Counted from the stretch's first letter, positions 33,141 through 42,404 are shown. The stretch: DNA of 52,819 nucleotides from Halobacteriales archaeon QS_4_66_20 (GCA_003021015.1 PXRK01000047.1:1-52819); one strand, 5' to 3'. Notes: generated by a model not told the origin, from the sequence alone. Numbers and translations are program-made.

Positions 33141-34730
33141 ATGAAGCTACTCGTGACGGACCCGATCGCGGACGCGGGCATCGATCTGCTCCGGGAGTCG
33201 GGTCACGAGGTGGAGACGAGCTACGATCTCGCCGGCGAGGAGTTACTCGCTGCAGTCGAGGGGGTCCACGCGCTGATCGTCCGCTCCGGAACCGAGGTGA
33301 CACGGGACGTGATCGAGGCCGCCGACGACCTCGTGATCGTCGGCCGGGCGGGGATCGGCGTCGACAACATCGACATCGACGCGGCGACGGATAACGGCGT
33401 CATCGTCGCCAACGCCCCGGAGGGCAACGTCCGGGCCGCCGCCGAGCACACCGTCGGGATGACGTTCGCGACCGCGCGCTCGATCCCGCAGGCCCACGAG
33501 CGCCTGACGGGCGGCGAGTGGGCCAAAGGCGAGTTCCTCGGCAGCGAGATCACCGACAAGACGCTGGGTATCGTCGGTCTCGGGCGCGTCGGCCAGGAGG
33601 TCGCCAGACGGCTGGGCAACCTCGGGATGGAGCTGATCGCGTTCGACCCCTACATCAGCACCGAGCGCGCCGACCAGCTCGGCGCCGAACTCGTCCCCGA
33701 CCTGGCGGCGTGTCTCGACCGCGCGGACTTCCTGACGATCCACACGCCGCTGACCGACGAGACCGCCCACATGATCGCCGGGGAGGAGCTCGCCAAGCTC
33801 GAGGGCGGCTACGTGGTCAACTGTGCCCGCGGCGGCGTCGTCGACGAGACGGCGCTCGCCGAGGCTGTCGAGGACGGTATCCTTGCCGGCGCCGCGGTCG
33901 ACGTGTTCGCCGACGAGCCCGTCGACCCGGACAGCCCGCTGCTCGATGTCGAGGATGTCATCGTCACCCCGCATCTGGGTGCCTCCACCGAGGCAGCCCA
34001 GGAGAACGTCGCCGTCTCGACCGCCCGGCAGGTGGTCGCCGCCTTCGACGGCGAGCCAGTCACGAACGCCGTCAACGCCCCCTCGATCGACGAGAGCACG
34101 TACCGGCAGGTCGAACCATACATCAACCTCGCGGACACCGCCGGCAAAATCGCTGTCCAGCTGTTCGACGACCGCCTCGAGCGGGTCGAGGTCACCTACG
34201 CCGGGGACATCGCCGCCCAGGACGTCGATCTCGTGACCGCCAGCGCCCTCAAGGGGGTGTTCGAGCCCCTCGAGTGGCAGGTCAACGCCGTCAACGCGCC
34301 CCGGATCGCCGAGCAGCGGGGCATCGACGTCGTCGAGACCAAATCCCGCCAGTCCGAGGACTTCCAGTCGCTTGTGACCGTCACCGTCGAGAACGCCGAC
34401 CGCAGCGTCAGCGTCTGTGGGACGCAGTTCGCCGGGGAGGACCCCCGGATCGTCCGCATCGACGGCTACCGCGTCGACGCCGTCCCGCACGGCCACATGC
34501 TCGCCGCGCGCAACGAGGACACTCCTGGCGTCATCGGCTTCATCGGTACCGTGCTCGGCGACCACGACATCAACATCGCCGGGATGTTCAACGGCCGCCA
34601 GACGATCGGCGGCGAAGCGCTCTCCGTATACACGCTTGACGACCCTGTCCCCGACGACGTCCTCGCGGAACTCAACGCCGACGAGCACATCATCGACACG
34701 AAGTACATCTCGCTGAACAACGGCGAGTAA
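33141..34730 (+). CDS. serA: D-3-phosphoglycerate dehydrogenase
   Basis: A 529-residue enzyme, first step of serine synthesis (3-phosphoglycerate to phosphohydroxypyruvate, NAD). The NAD motif GLGRVG lies near residue 146, and catalytic Arg, Glu and His are in NCARGGVVDE, in the region after VDVFADEP, and in TPHLGAST. The protein has the long form, with an intervening domain (about 315-450) and a C-terminal ACT domain (VIGFIGTVLGDHDINIA) that may sense serine. The length is normal for the type 1 long PGDH. Confidence 0.95.
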   Translation: MKLLVTDPIADAGIDLLRESGHEVETSYDLAGEELLAAVEGVHALIVRSGTEVTRDVIEAADDLVIVGRAGIGVDNIDIDAATDNGVIVANAPEGNVRAAAEHTVGMTFATARSIPQAHERLTGGEWAKGEFLGSEITDKTLGIVGLGRVGQEVARRLGNLGMELIAFDPYISTERADQLGAELVPDLAACLDRADFLTIHTPLTDETAHMIAGEELAKLEGGYVVNCARGGVVDETALAEAVEDGILAGAAVDVFADEPVDPDSPLLDVEDVIVTPHLGASTEAAQENVAVSTARQVVAAFDGEPVTNAVNAPSIDESTYRQVEPYINLADTAGKIAVQLFDDRLERVEVTYAGDIAAQDVDLVTASALKGVFEPLEWQVNAVNAPRIAEQRGIDVVETKSRQSEDFQSLVTVTVENADRSVSVCGTQFAGEDPRIVRIDGYRVDAVPHGHMLAARNEDTPGVIGFIGTVLGDHDINIAGMFNGRQTIGGEALSVYTLDDPVPDDVLAELNADEHIIDTKYISLNNGE

Positions 34731-34837
34731 ACTACAGGTGACTGACCTGCTGACTTGCTTAGTGTACCACGGCCAGACCCCCCTGAACCAGCACATGTGG
34801 AGTAACATGTATTGCGGGGAAGCGAGTACGTACGCAT

Positions 34838-35107
34838 ATGGCAGCTGAAGAAGGACCTGAGGAAACGAAAGTGAGCGACCGGGGGATGGTCACAATTCCG
34901 GCGTCTCTTCGCCGTCGCCTCGACATCGAGCCCGGCGACAAACTCCGGTGGGAAACTGATGAAGAGGGGAACCTCTCCGTCGAGATCGTGAAGCAGCGCT
35001 ATGGTGCTTTCGACGACTTCGAGCCGGTTCCGATGGGCGGCGACGGATCTGAAACGCACGACCTCGCCGGTCACGAAGACGACCCCGCGTTTACGGAGAG
35101 TAACTGA
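34838..35107 (+). CDS. AbrB/SpoVT-type antitoxin
   Basis: An 89-residue protein with a swapped-hairpin AbrB domain at its N-terminus (KVSDRGMVTIPASLRRRLDIEPGDKL). The acidic C-terminal half should embrace the PIN toxin. Upstream are two ACATGT hexamers (34794-34799 and 34805-34810) and a gtacgtac palindrome (34826-34833), good candidates for autorepression sites. The TGA stop overlaps the toxin ATG. The toxin is truncated, so the antitoxin may now be an orphan regulator. Confidence 0.85.
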   Translation: MAAEEGPEETKVSDRGMVTIPASLRRRLDIEPGDKLRWETDEEGNLSVEIVKQRYGAFDDFEPVPMGGDGSETHDLAGHEDDPAFTESN

Positions 35108-35307
35108 TGGCGGTTGCAGTCGTCGATACGGGCGTTCTTGTCGGGATGGCGGACGCCGACGATGAGTACCACGACACAGCTATGGAGATCGTCCGTAGGA
35201 TGGACCACGGCAACCTCCCGACCGGTCGGGTCACAAACTACATCGCGCTCGAAACGCTCAACTGGATACACAACCGGAAGCGCCATCAGAAGGCTGTAGA
35301 GACATAG
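35107..35307 (+). pseudogene. PIN-domain toxin, truncated at the C-terminus
   Basis: Only 66 residues remain of a PIN domain that normally has about 130-140. The first metal Asp (VVDTGVLVGMAD) and the Glu region (NYIALETLNWIHNRK) are present. The two C-terminal acidic residues (usual DAxI and DxDF motifs) are missing. The frame stops at a TAG after KAVET, 21 bases before a MITE pair begins at 35329. Without the second half the nuclease centre is incomplete, so the toxin is very likely inactive. Confidence 0.8.
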
Positions 35308-35328
35308 CAGAAACCGAAACCGGCGTCA

Positions 35329-35517
35329 TACTGCCGGACGTGATTCCGTTCCCACCCGGATAGCGCTCAGCAGCTGAGACAACCGAAACCCCAGTCTGAT
35401 AGTGATTATTGTGACTGTGTACCGGGTCGACCGCACGCAGTCGCACGGTCGATCCCGGAACGACTCACAATAATCCTATGAGCATCACTCGAAGTAACAG
35501 AGTCACGTCCGGCAGTA
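35329..35517. mobile_element. MITE with a nested MITE, ending at the mfnA stop codon
   Basis: Inverted ends TACTGCCGGACGTGA / TCACGTCCGGCAGTA, with TCA on both sides (35326-35328 and 35518-35520). The right TCA is the TGA stop of mfnA. Without the nested piece at 35400-35478 and one TGA it is 107 bp, near the 109-bp norm. Confidence 0.9.
35400..35478. mobile_element. Nested 79-bp palindromic MITE
   Basis: The ends TAGTGATTATTGTGA / TCACAATAATCCTA are flanked by TGA on both sides (35397-35399 and 35479-35481). The interior is itself a near palindrome around a CGACCGCACGCAGTCG core. It belongs with the element at 49546-49625. Confidence 0.88.
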
Positions 35518-36501
35518 TCAGTACCAGTCCAGATCGGCGACGAACGAGCGGAGCATCGAGCGGGTGACGTGGGGCATGCAGACGATGCGGAGTTCGCCCG
35601 ACCCGGTCTTGGAGACGCGCCAGCCCCGGTCGCGGAGTTCGTCGGTCATCGGCACCGAGAGGTCGGCGGTCACGAGCGGGAGTTCGGGGCCGAACACGTC
35701 GTGGCCGCGGCTGGCCAGGGCGTCCGCGACGGCGCTGGCGACGCCGGCGCCGCTGCGGGTGCCCGTGAGCGTGATCTGTGCGGTCGACTCCAGGTACGGC
35801 GTGTCCACGGCAAGGTCGTCGAACAGCGACTCCGAGCGCGCGAGCAGGCCGCCCGCAGGCACGGCCGCGCGGCCGGCCTTGTGCGGGTCGATCGTCAGCG
35901 TGTCGACGTCGGCGTGGCCGAAGTGCCAGTCGTGGTCGGTGAACGGCAGGTAGAACCCGCCCCAGGCGGCGTCGACGTGGCACAGCGCGCCGGCGTCAGT
36001 CGCCAGCTCCGAAAGCGCCGGGATCGGGTCCACGACGCCGTACTCCGTCGACCCCGCGACGCCGACCACCGCGACGGTGTCGTCGTCGATCAGTTCCGCC
36101 ACGGCGTCGGCATCGGCGCGGTGGTCGACCGTCGGGGCCGTCCGCAGTTCCACACCCAGCAGTTCGGCCGCCTTCCGGAAGCTGAAGTGGGCGCTCGTCG
36201 GCGCGACGACGTTCGGCTCGTCGGTGTCGGCGCGGTTGCGGGCGATCCGCACGGCCTGGATGTTCGACTCGGTGCCGCCGCTGGAGACGTACCCCGCCGG
36301 CTCTGACAGGCCCGCGATAGCCCCGAGCTTCTCGACGGCCTCCGCCTCCAACCCGGCGACCGCCTCGTAGGTGCCCGGGTCGCCGGGGTTCGTGGCGAGG
36401 AACCGCTCGGCCGCCTCGCGTGCCCGCGGGTGCGGCTCGGTGCACATCGACGTGAGAACCCGATCGAAATCCTGCGGCTCGGCCCACTGCGCCTGCTGCA
36501 T
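35518..36501 (-). CDS. mfnA: L-tyrosine/L-aspartate decarboxylase (MfnA)
   Basis: A 327-residue PLP enzyme. The PLP lysine is in [16 protein letters not shown], and the cofactor region [12 protein letters not shown] (about residues 70-81) and [13 protein letters not shown] are typical of group II decarboxylases. Archaeal MfnA makes tyramine in methanogens; in haloarchaea the likely product is beta-alanine from aspartate for coenzyme A. The start at ATG 36501 matches the family N-terminus ([14 protein letters not shown]). A TATA-like gattaaccg lies about 25 bases upstream. The stop coincides with the MITE border triplet. Confidence 0.9.
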   Translation of the reverse strand: MQQAQWAEPQDFDRVLTSMCTEPHPRAREAAERFLATNPGDPGTYEAVAGLEAEAVEKLGAIAGLSEPAGYVSSGGTESNIQAVRIARNRADTDEPNVVAPTSAHFSFRKAAELLGVELRTAPTVDHRADADAVAELIDDDTVAVVGVAGSTEYGVVDPIPALSELATDAGALCHVDAAWGGFYLPFTDHDWHFGHADVDTLTIDPHKAGRAAVPAGGLLARSESLFDDLAVDTPYLESTAQITLTGTRSGAGVASAVADALASRGHDVFGPELPLVTADLSVPMTDELRDRGWRVSKTGSGELRIVCMPHVTRSMLRSFVADLDWY

Positions 36502-36530
36502 GTGAGGAAACAGGTGGTGAAAACGGTTAA

Positions 36531-36737
36531 TCATTTCGAGGTCGGTTTCCCAGGCGGCCTCGCCGACGTCGCCGTTCGGCCCTCGATGTGGATCCAGCCG
36601 ATCAGCGGGAATCGCGGCTGCTGGAGCGCGACTGTGACTGCGAAGCCGGCGACGCCCAGCGAGAACAGCACCCCCGGGTACTGCCGGGCCAGCACGCCAA
36701 TCCCGGACGACGGTAACAAAGTGGACAGAACTTTCAT
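36531..36737 (-). CDS. Possible 68-residue membrane protein
   Basis: From ATG 36737 a short frame encodes one hydrophobic helix ([15 protein letters not shown], about residues 24-40) within a sensible haloarchaeal composition, ending 29 bases before the mfnA start codon on the same strand. The start overlaps the divergent HTH gene's first ATG (36736), so both cannot use these starts freely. It may be a real small gene in the mfnA transcript or a chance frame. Confidence 0.4.
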   Translation of the reverse strand: MKVLSTLLPSSGIGVLARQYPGVLFSLGVAGFAVTVALQQPRFPLIGWIHIEGRTATSARPPGKPTSK

Positions 36738-37095
36738 GACACTGGAACGTGAGAGTCCGACAATGGAAGCTGAAACGGCGTTAAATCGGCTGGCGTTCAA
36801 GCGAGGGGGTAAGATATTCTCCGCGCTGAGCACCCGACACAGGCGGGTGACGCTGCTGTTGCTCCACCGGGACGGGGTCAAACGCGAGTCCGACCTGCTC
36901 GTTCGCGAGAGTACCGAGGACGACGTCGAACACGATCTCATCGCCAACCACCTGCCGGAACTGGAGAAGGCAGGGTTCATCGAGTGGGACAGAGAGACGG
37001 GGACGATCTCGAAAGGGCCGCGGTTCGACGAGATCGAGCCGGTACTGGAGCTGATCGAGAACCACCCCGACGAACTGCCGCCGGGCTGGCCCTGA
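36736..37095 (+). CDS. HTH transcriptional regulator, DUF7344-like
   Basis: A 119-residue winged-helix protein: [16 protein letters not shown] starts the domain (about residues 29-44), then a charged helix and the wing ([23 protein letters not shown]). This pattern is typical of the small haloarchaeal regulators with ArsR-like folds. A second ATG at 36763 ([10 protein letters not shown]) avoids overlap with the divergent frame and may be the true start. The TGA stop (37093-37095) is the left copy of the TGA duplication of the MITE downstream. Confidence 0.8.
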   Translation: MTLERESPTMEAETALNRLAFKRGGKIFSALSTRHRRVTLLLLHRDGVKRESDLLVRESTEDDVEHDLIANHLPELEKAGFIEWDRETGTISKGPRFDEIEPVLELIENHPDELPPGWP

Positions 37096-37204
37096 TACTG
37101 GTGACTGTACGTACGTGAAAACTCGAATTGAGAATCCAGGCGGAAAAGGGTCTGTCTCCGCAGATAGCAGAGACTGACGAGTGAAAGAATTACAGCCACC
37201 AGTA
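37096..37204. mobile_element. 109-bp MITE inserted at the regulator's stop codon
   Basis: Ends TACTGGTGACTGTA / TACAGCCACCAGTA, with TGA on both sides (37093-37095 and 37205-37207). The left TGA is the stop codon of the HTH gene. It is the uninterrupted relative of the element at 9703-9921, which proves the borders of the nested insertion there. Confidence 0.93.
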
Positions 37205-37271
37205 TGAGCCCGGCGGCGTGCCGTCGGGTCAGGCGGGGAGCTTTTACTCCAGTGCCACGAACGGCGCACCG

Positions 37272-37922
37272 ATGGGAACCGTGCGACGGGTAGCGAGCGT
37301 GCTCGCCCTGATTGCCCTCGTGAGTGTGTTCGCGTTACGCCCGCTGCTCGCAAACCCTGCAGTCGTCCCCGCCCTGGACGGCGGGCTGTCCGACCCACGG
37401 ACCCTGTTCGTCCTCCCGCTCGTGCTCGTGGCGCTGCTCGTGGCGGGTCTCAGGATCAACACGCTGCTGGACGACGATGGAACCGGGACGCAGTACCAGC
37501 CGGTCGAGAAGAACAGCTGGGCCGAGGACGAACAACGGGACGGCGAACTGCGGGACGACGTAGCGGGTGAGACGGAGCGGCCCGGGAACACCGCGTTTCT
37601 GTCCGGCCAGGGCGGCGCGCGCGATCGCGACTTCGAGATCGAGGAGCAACCGCCGGACGCCGAACTCCAGGGCCACCTCGAACACCTCGAGGCGGAGCTC
37701 GGCGACGACGAGACGGTCAGACACGACCTCGAGACCCTGGAGGAAGTCGTCGAGGAGACGGAAGACGAACAGAGCCTCCCCGCCCGCTGTCCGCACGAGC
37801 ACTGCGGCGCCGCCTGGCGGGAACGCGGGATCGTCGGCATCAACACGGGAAACTACGAACTGCTGGACGACGGAACGACGGTGCTCTGTCTTGCGTGCGA
37901 ACGGACGGTTTCGCTGGAGTGA
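37272..37922 (+). CDS. Membrane protein with acidic coiled region and C-terminal zinc ribbon, function unknown
   Basis: A 216-residue protein. Two membrane helices at about residues 6-24 and 42-62 are followed by an acidic, helix-rich region (about 85-165) with a likely coiled coil (HLEHLEAELGDDETVRHDLETL), and a four-Cys ribbon (CPHEHCGAAW ... CLACERTV) at the end. I do not recognise a named family. The ATG 37272 is chosen because the first helix starts there; an upstream in-frame ATG at 37218 lies close to the MITE. It is followed 66 bases later by the PLD-like gene. Confidence 0.7.
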   Translation: MGTVRRVASVLALIALVSVFALRPLLANPAVVPALDGGLSDPRTLFVLPLVLVALLVAGLRINTLLDDDGTGTQYQPVEKNSWAEDEQRDGELRDDVAGETERPGNTAFLSGQGGARDRDFEIEEQPPDAELQGHLEHLEAELGDDETVRHDLETLEEVVEETEDEQSLPARCPHEHCGAAWRERGIVGINTGNYELLDDGTTVLCLACERTVSLE

Positions 37923-37988
37923 GACGCGGCAGCCCGAGCCCATAGACGGGGCGAGCATTTATACTCGATGCCGGGCTCAGCGTGACCC

Positions 37989-39638
37989 GTGCTCCCGGTC
38001 CTGATCGCAGCAGTACTGGTAGCGAGCCTCGGTGCCGGAGCGGCCGCGCCGGTCGGCAGCCAGCCGGTAGTGCCCGGCAGCCACCCAGGATCAGTCGACA
38101 GCCAGCCGCGGATCGTCGAACTGTATCCGAACCCGGCGGCCCACGGCGACGACGGGGAGTTCGTCAGACTGTGGGTGCCGCCGGAAGCTGACCTCGGCGC
38201 GTACGCGCTCGCCGACGACCGCGTGCGCGTCCCACTGGCGACGAACGGGAGCGAGGGGCCGCCGCAGCCGCCGCCCGGCGGCGGGTACGTGACGCTCTCG
38301 ACGCAGCCGAACCTGACGGCCACGCTGACCGATAGTCGCCCGTCGGGGATCGATGACCGGCTGCAGCTAGCAAACGGGGGCGACCAGCTCCGACTGCTTC
38401 GCGGCGGGACTGTCGCCGACGAGGTCACGTACGACCGCGCACCCGAGGGAGAGGTGTACAACGCAACGACCGGTCGCTGGCAACCGCTCGCCGCGACGAA
38501 TCGCCCAGTCGTGACGGCCGGCAACGCTACCGTCGAAGCGTTCGTCCTGCCCGACGAGCCCGACCGAACACTGGAGGTGCTACAGAGCGCCGAGCGCCGG
38601 ATCCTGCTGGCCGGGTACACTCTCTCCTCACAGCGGGTCGTCGACGCGCTGCTCGCGGCGAAGCGCCGCGGTGTCAGCGTCGAGGTGCTGGTAGAAGGAT
38701 CGCCAGTCGGCGGGCTGTCCGAGAGGGCTGCCGCAGCGCTTGACGAACTCGCCGCCGCTGGCATCCCGGTCCGCGTCAGCGGCGGCGAACGGGCGCGGTA
38801 CCGGTATCACCACGCCAAATACGCCGTCGTCGACGGCCGGGCGCTGGTGACGACCGAGAACTGGAAACCGTCCGGCGTCGGCGGCCGGTCGAGCCGCGGC
38901 TGGGCGGTGCTCACGCCGCAGGATCGGATCGTCTCGGGGCTCGTCGAGACGTTTCGCGCCGACGCTGGCTGGGTTGACGCGATCCCCTGGACGGAGTACG
39001 AGAGCAGGACTGTCGTCGAGGACGAACCGGCGAGCGGGGAGTATCCCTCGTCGTTCGACGCCCGGTCCGTACCGGTCGAGCGGACGCGACTGCTCGTGAC
39101 GCCCGACAATGCGGAAGGAGAACTAATCGGGCTCCTCGACGGCGCCGAGGAGTCGATCGCCATCAAGCAGGTCCGGATCGGCAGCCGCGACTTCCGGCTT
39201 CTGGAAGCCACACTCGATGCAGCCGAGCGCGGCGTCGAGGTGCGCATCCTGCTGTCGAGCGCGTGGTACGTCCGCGATGAGAACGAACAGCTGGCCGCCT
39301 GGCTCCGCGAGCAGGCCGAGACGGGGGACCTCCCGCTGTCGGTCAGGCTGGCCGATCCCGACGGCGACTTCCAGAAGATCCACGCCAAAGGCGTCATCGT
39401 CGACGGGGAGACAGTCGCGGTCGGCAGCGCCAACTGGAACGCGAACTCGCTGCAGGAGAACCGCGAGGTCGTGCTGATGCTAGAAGGCGAGGCGATCGCG
39501 GGCTACTTCGAGGCAGTGTTTGACGCCGACTGGGACGACCGCGGCGGCCAGCGGCTGCCGCTCGGCCTCGCGCTTGCGGTCCTGGCTGGGGCAGTGCTGG
39601 CAGTCCTCGTCGCCGCCCGACTCACGTTCGAGGGGTGA
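37989..39638 (+). CDS. Exported phospholipase D-like protein with lamin-tail domain
   Basis: A 549-residue surface protein. It has an N-terminal signal helix (about 1-19), a lamin-tail-like beta domain (about 40-150, starting RIVELYPNPAAHGDDGEFV), two PLD domains and one C-terminal anchor helix (about 522-545). Both HKD motifs are present: YHHAKYAVVDG near 278 and KIHAKGVIVDG near 465. It could act as a phosphodiesterase or nuclease outside the cell. The start is GTG. The upstream zinc-ribbon membrane protein gene is on the same strand and may be co-transcribed. Confidence 0.85.
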   Translation: MLPVLIAAVLVASLGAGAAAPVGSQPVVPGSHPGSVDSQPRIVELYPNPAAHGDDGEFVRLWVPPEADLGAYALADDRVRVPLATNGSEGPPQPPPGGGYVTLSTQPNLTATLTDSRPSGIDDRLQLANGGDQLRLLRGGTVADEVTYDRAPEGEVYNATTGRWQPLAATNRPVVTAGNATVEAFVLPDEPDRTLEVLQSAERRILLAGYTLSSQRVVDALLAAKRRGVSVEVLVEGSPVGGLSERAAAALDELAAAGIPVRVSGGERARYRYHHAKYAVVDGRALVTTENWKPSGVGGRSSRGWAVLTPQDRIVSGLVETFRADAGWVDAIPWTEYESRTVVEDEPASGEYPSSFDARSVPVERTRLLVTPDNAEGELIGLLDGAEESIAIKQVRIGSRDFRLLEATLDAAERGVEVRILLSSAWYVRDENEQLAAWLREQAETGDLPLSVRLADPDGDFQKIHAKGVIVDGETVAVGSANWNANSLQENREVVLMLEGEAIAGYFEAVFDADWDDRGGQRLPLGLALAVLAGAVLAVLVAARLTFEG

Positions 39639-39644
39639 CGGTCA

Positions 39645-39753
39645 TACGGTCGTGCGTGACTCGGTACCGCTCTGGAGTCGCGCGTTGCGCGTTGCAGCCC
39701 GTGCACCCACCGATACTGGGTCCCAGCGCCGAAAATACTCGCGCACGACCGTA
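39645..39753. mobile_element. 109-bp MITE ending at the DHH gene stop codon
   Basis: Ends TACGGTCGTGCG / CGCACGACCGTA. Border triplets are TCA (39642-39644) and TTA (39754-39756); the latter is the TAA stop of the DHH gene. One triplet has probably mutated. Confidence 0.85.
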
Positions 39754-41673
39754 TTAGTGCTCGTCCGGCAGCGCTGTCGAACTGCCGAGCGCCTCGTCGA
39801 TCTCGGCGTCGGCCATTTTCTCGACGAGTGCGTCGATGACGGCCTCGCGCATCCCCTCGACGAACTTGATCGAGCCGACGACCAGGTGGCCGCCGCCGCT
39901 GACACCGCCGCCGGGCACCTCCGACTGGAGTTCGGCGACCATCTCGGGGATGTCCAGGCGGACGCCGTCCGAGCGCAGGACGGCGAAGTCCGGCCCGTAG
40001 CCGATGGTGATCACCGGATCGCCCGTCTCCTCGACTTTCCGGTCGTGGATCTTGCCGGTCGTTTTGCCGGGCGCGGGGTAGGTGAACCGCTTGGCGTGGT
40101 TCTCGACGTCGATCCGGTAGAGGTGCGCGCCGTTGTCGAGGTCCTCGTGGGTGACGTGCTGCATCGCCGCGTCGAGCTGGTGGTCGACGTCGCGTTCGGC
40201 GCGCTCGGCGAGCAGGTCGACCAGTTCCTCGTGGCGCCCCCGGTCATCGCAGTTGACGTACAGCAGGTCGTTGACCAGCTCGCGGCCGGCGTTGTACTTG
40301 AGCCAGTAGGTCGCGTAGTCCAGCGCCTCGCCGATGTCGAGCAGGCGCGCCTCGTCGTAGCCTGCCTCGCTCGCGAGGTCCAGGTACTGCCCCATCGCTT
40401 CACCCTCGGAGCGGTCCGACAGCCCCGCCACAGCGGGGACGTGGGACAGCTCGTCGGTGAGCGACGGGTCGATCATCCGGGCGACCTCGACGCACATCAT
40501 CCCGGTCGTGATCCGGTAGTCCTCCCCGTGCAGGTACGGGTTGACGTGCTGTTCGACGAGCCCCTCGACGGCCTCGGGGTCCGGGTGGTGGTGGTCGACC
40601 ACGAGGATCGGCACGTCGTAGTGGGCGAGGTTCCGGTAGGCCGGCGTGTCCTCCTCGGTGCTGCCGTTGTCGAGCATCAGAAAGAGGGGGAGCTTCTGGC
40701 CGTGGCGTTTGCGGTTCTCCAGGGCGAAGTTCAGGTCGCGGGTGACGTCCTCGAGTTCGTAGAACGGCGCCTTGCTCGGCAGCCGCTTCAGCAGGTGCCG
40801 AGGGGCGTCGGGGTCCTCCCAGGTCTCGGCGATGAACCGTTCCAGCGCGTACTGGAGCGGCACGCTCGCACACAGCCCGTCGCCGTCAGCGTGGTGGCGA
40901 ATCCGGATCGGCCGCCCCTCGAGGACAGTCTCGCGGAGCCGCCGGGCGACGTCCGTCAGGTCGTCCCGCAGCGTCTCGAACGCCGGCCAGTCGACCAGCG
41001 GGTCGACCGCCGCCGGTTCGACCGTCTCCGCGCGGGCCTCCCGAAGCCGGTCGTCGACGCGTTCGCGGGCCTGGCCGGCGAGGACGCGGAGGTCGTCGAC
41101 CTCGATCTGGTGGTGGTCGTTGCGGGACTCGACGGTGCCGGTGACCCGGACCACGTCGTCGAGGACCACTTCGCCGTAGGCCCGGACGCCCGCCTCCTCG
41201 AACGCCGCGGCCGGGAGCACGCCGCTCCCGGTGCGGATCTGGAAGATTGTCGGGCCGCCGGTCTGCTTGATCTGGACGACGTTCCCCTCGACGTGTGCCG
41301 TCTCGCCGGCGTGGTCGGCGAGGTCGGCCGCGTCGACGCGGGGGCCGTGCCCAACCGACGCCGTCTGGTACTCGGTGAGCTGTACTTCGGTAAAACTCAT
41401 GTCGCCGTCCTCGCGGACCTCCGCGAGTTCGACAACGAGGTCGTCACCGACGCCGTAGCTGTCGACCAGATTCGAGACGTGAACGAGCCCCGATACTGAC
41501 TCGGAGAGGTCGACGAACACGCCGTACTCGACGACGCCGTTCACCGTCGCGAGGTAGCGTTCGCCGGTTTCGATGTCGTCAAGCGTGCACTGCGGATCGA
41601 GGTCGTAGACTGTCGAATCGGAATCAGCCGCGAGGTCGGTACCGTCGTCCCCGGTACCGTTGGGTGTAGACAT
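39754..41673 (-). CDS. S1-OB-DHH phosphoesterase (archaeal RecJ/GAN-like)
   Basis: A 639-residue protein. An S1 RNA-binding domain (about residues 35-95, GVVEYGVFVDLSESVSGLVHVS) and an OB-fold (about 112-185) precede a DHH core with HHADGDGLCA and VVDHHHPDP, and a DHHA1 end with GGGVSGGGHLV. Archaeal members of this group act as 5'-3' exonucleases or associate with the replisome (GAN) or with RNA decay. The stop TAA is a border triplet of the MITE. The gene is divergent from ribL. Confidence 0.88.
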   Translation of the reverse strand: MSTPNGTGDDGTDLAADSDSTVYDLDPQCTLDDIETGERYLATVNGVVEYGVFVDLSESVSGLVHVSNLVDSYGVGDDLVVELAEVREDGDMSFTEVQLTEYQTASVGHGPRVDAADLADHAGETAHVEGNVVQIKQTGGPTIFQIRTGSGVLPAAAFEEAGVRAYGEVVLDDVVRVTGTVESRNDHHQIEVDDLRVLAGQARERVDDRLREARAETVEPAAVDPLVDWPAFETLRDDLTDVARRLRETVLEGRPIRIRHHADGDGLCASVPLQYALERFIAETWEDPDAPRHLLKRLPSKAPFYELEDVTRDLNFALENRKRHGQKLPLFLMLDNGSTEEDTPAYRNLAHYDVPILVVDHHHPDPEAVEGLVEQHVNPYLHGEDYRITTGMMCVEVARMIDPSLTDELSHVPAVAGLSDRSEGEAMGQYLDLASEAGYDEARLLDIGEALDYATYWLKYNAGRELVNDLLYVNCDDRGRHEELVDLLAERAERDVDHQLDAAMQHVTHEDLDNGAHLYRIDVENHAKRFTYPAPGKTTGKIHDRKVEETGDPVITIGYGPDFAVLRSDGVRLDIPEMVAELQSEVPGGGVSGGGHLVVGSIKFVEGMREAVIDALVEKMADAEIDEALGSSTALPDEH

Positions 41674-41912
41674 ATCGCCCTGTATGACGCTTGTCCGTTT
41701 TTAAGCTTCGATATGCGTCTGCGGTCGACAGGCTCGGACGGCCGCTTCGGAACCCTTGTAAGGGGCCGGAACCGACGCCAGTACATGGGAGCCGTCCGCC
41801 CGAGCAGTGCGCAGTTCGGCACGCGGCCCGGCCGCTCCGCACGCGATTGGCCGGGACTCGCCGAGCCCCACCGACAGCGTCCCGCCGGCGAGCGGGACGG
41901 CGGGGACGAGCG

Positions 41913-42344
41913 ATGAGCCGCGTGGTCGCACAGGGGACGTTCGACATTCTGCACCCGGGCCACGTCCACTACCTGCAGGACGCCCGGTCGATGGGCGACA
42001 CGCTCCACGTGATCGTCGCACGGCAGTCGAACGTGACCCACAAACCCGACCCCGTCGTCCCCGGACCCCAGCGCGTCGAGATGGTGGCGGCGCTGGATCC
42101 GGTCGATCACGCGCGGCTCGGTCACCCCGAAGACATCTTCGTCCCGATCGAGGAGATCGATCCGGACGTGATCGCCCTCGGTTACGATCAGCACCACGAC
42201 GCCGAAGCGATCGAGTCCCAGCTCGCCGAGCGCGGCATCGACTGCGAGGTCCAGCGAGCGTCCGCGCGCGAGCGGAGCGCCGACGAACTCCTCTCCTCCG
42301 GCGAAATTATCGAGAGGATCCTCGCCGAGCGCGGCGAGGGCTAA
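41913..42344 (+). CDS. ribL: FAD synthase (archaeal RibL)
   Basis: A 143-residue nucleotidyltransferase that makes FAD from FMN. The HxGH-type motif is [14 protein letters not shown] (residues 8-21). The rest of the cytidylyltransferase core fits, except that the typical ISSTxI block is replaced by [13 protein letters not shown]. The start at ATG 41913 is chosen because the family begins a few residues before GTFD. An unexplained GC-rich stretch of about 240 bases separates it from the divergent DHH gene. It lies directly upstream of a flavin-dependent (LOV) sensor gene on the opposite strand. Confidence 0.85.
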   Translation: MSRVVAQGTFDILHPGHVHYLQDARSMGDTLHVIVARQSNVTHKPDPVVPGPQRVEMVAALDPVDHARLGHPEDIFVPIEEIDPDVIALGYDQHHDAEAIESQLAERGIDCEVQRASARERSADELLSSGEIIERILAERGEG

Positions 42345-42352
42345 ACGTGTGA

Positions 42353-42404
42353 ATACACCGGTTTGCGTGTCTTGCCGTTCCACAGAGTCACGTCCGGCTG
42401 TATA
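42353..42404. mobile_element. Short MITE between convergent genes, ending at the LOV kinase stop
   Basis: The right end AGAGTCACGTCCGGCTGTATA is followed by TCA (42405-42407), the TGA stop of the kinase. The left end (ATACACCGG after TGA at 42350-42352) is a degenerate inverted copy. Related to 18679-18728 and 16464-16506. Confidence 0.7.

Noticed and set aside
33243-34808. 521-codon open frame opposite serA
   Set aside because: Antisense shadow; the serA motifs on the other strand are complete.
39520-41499. 659-codon open frame opposite the S1-DHH gene
   Set aside because: Antisense shadow through a MITE and a conserved gene.
41713-41912. Open frames upstream of ribL
   Set aside because: Arg/Pro-rich without motifs; the RibL family starts at 41913. 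I take this as a GC-rich untranslated region.
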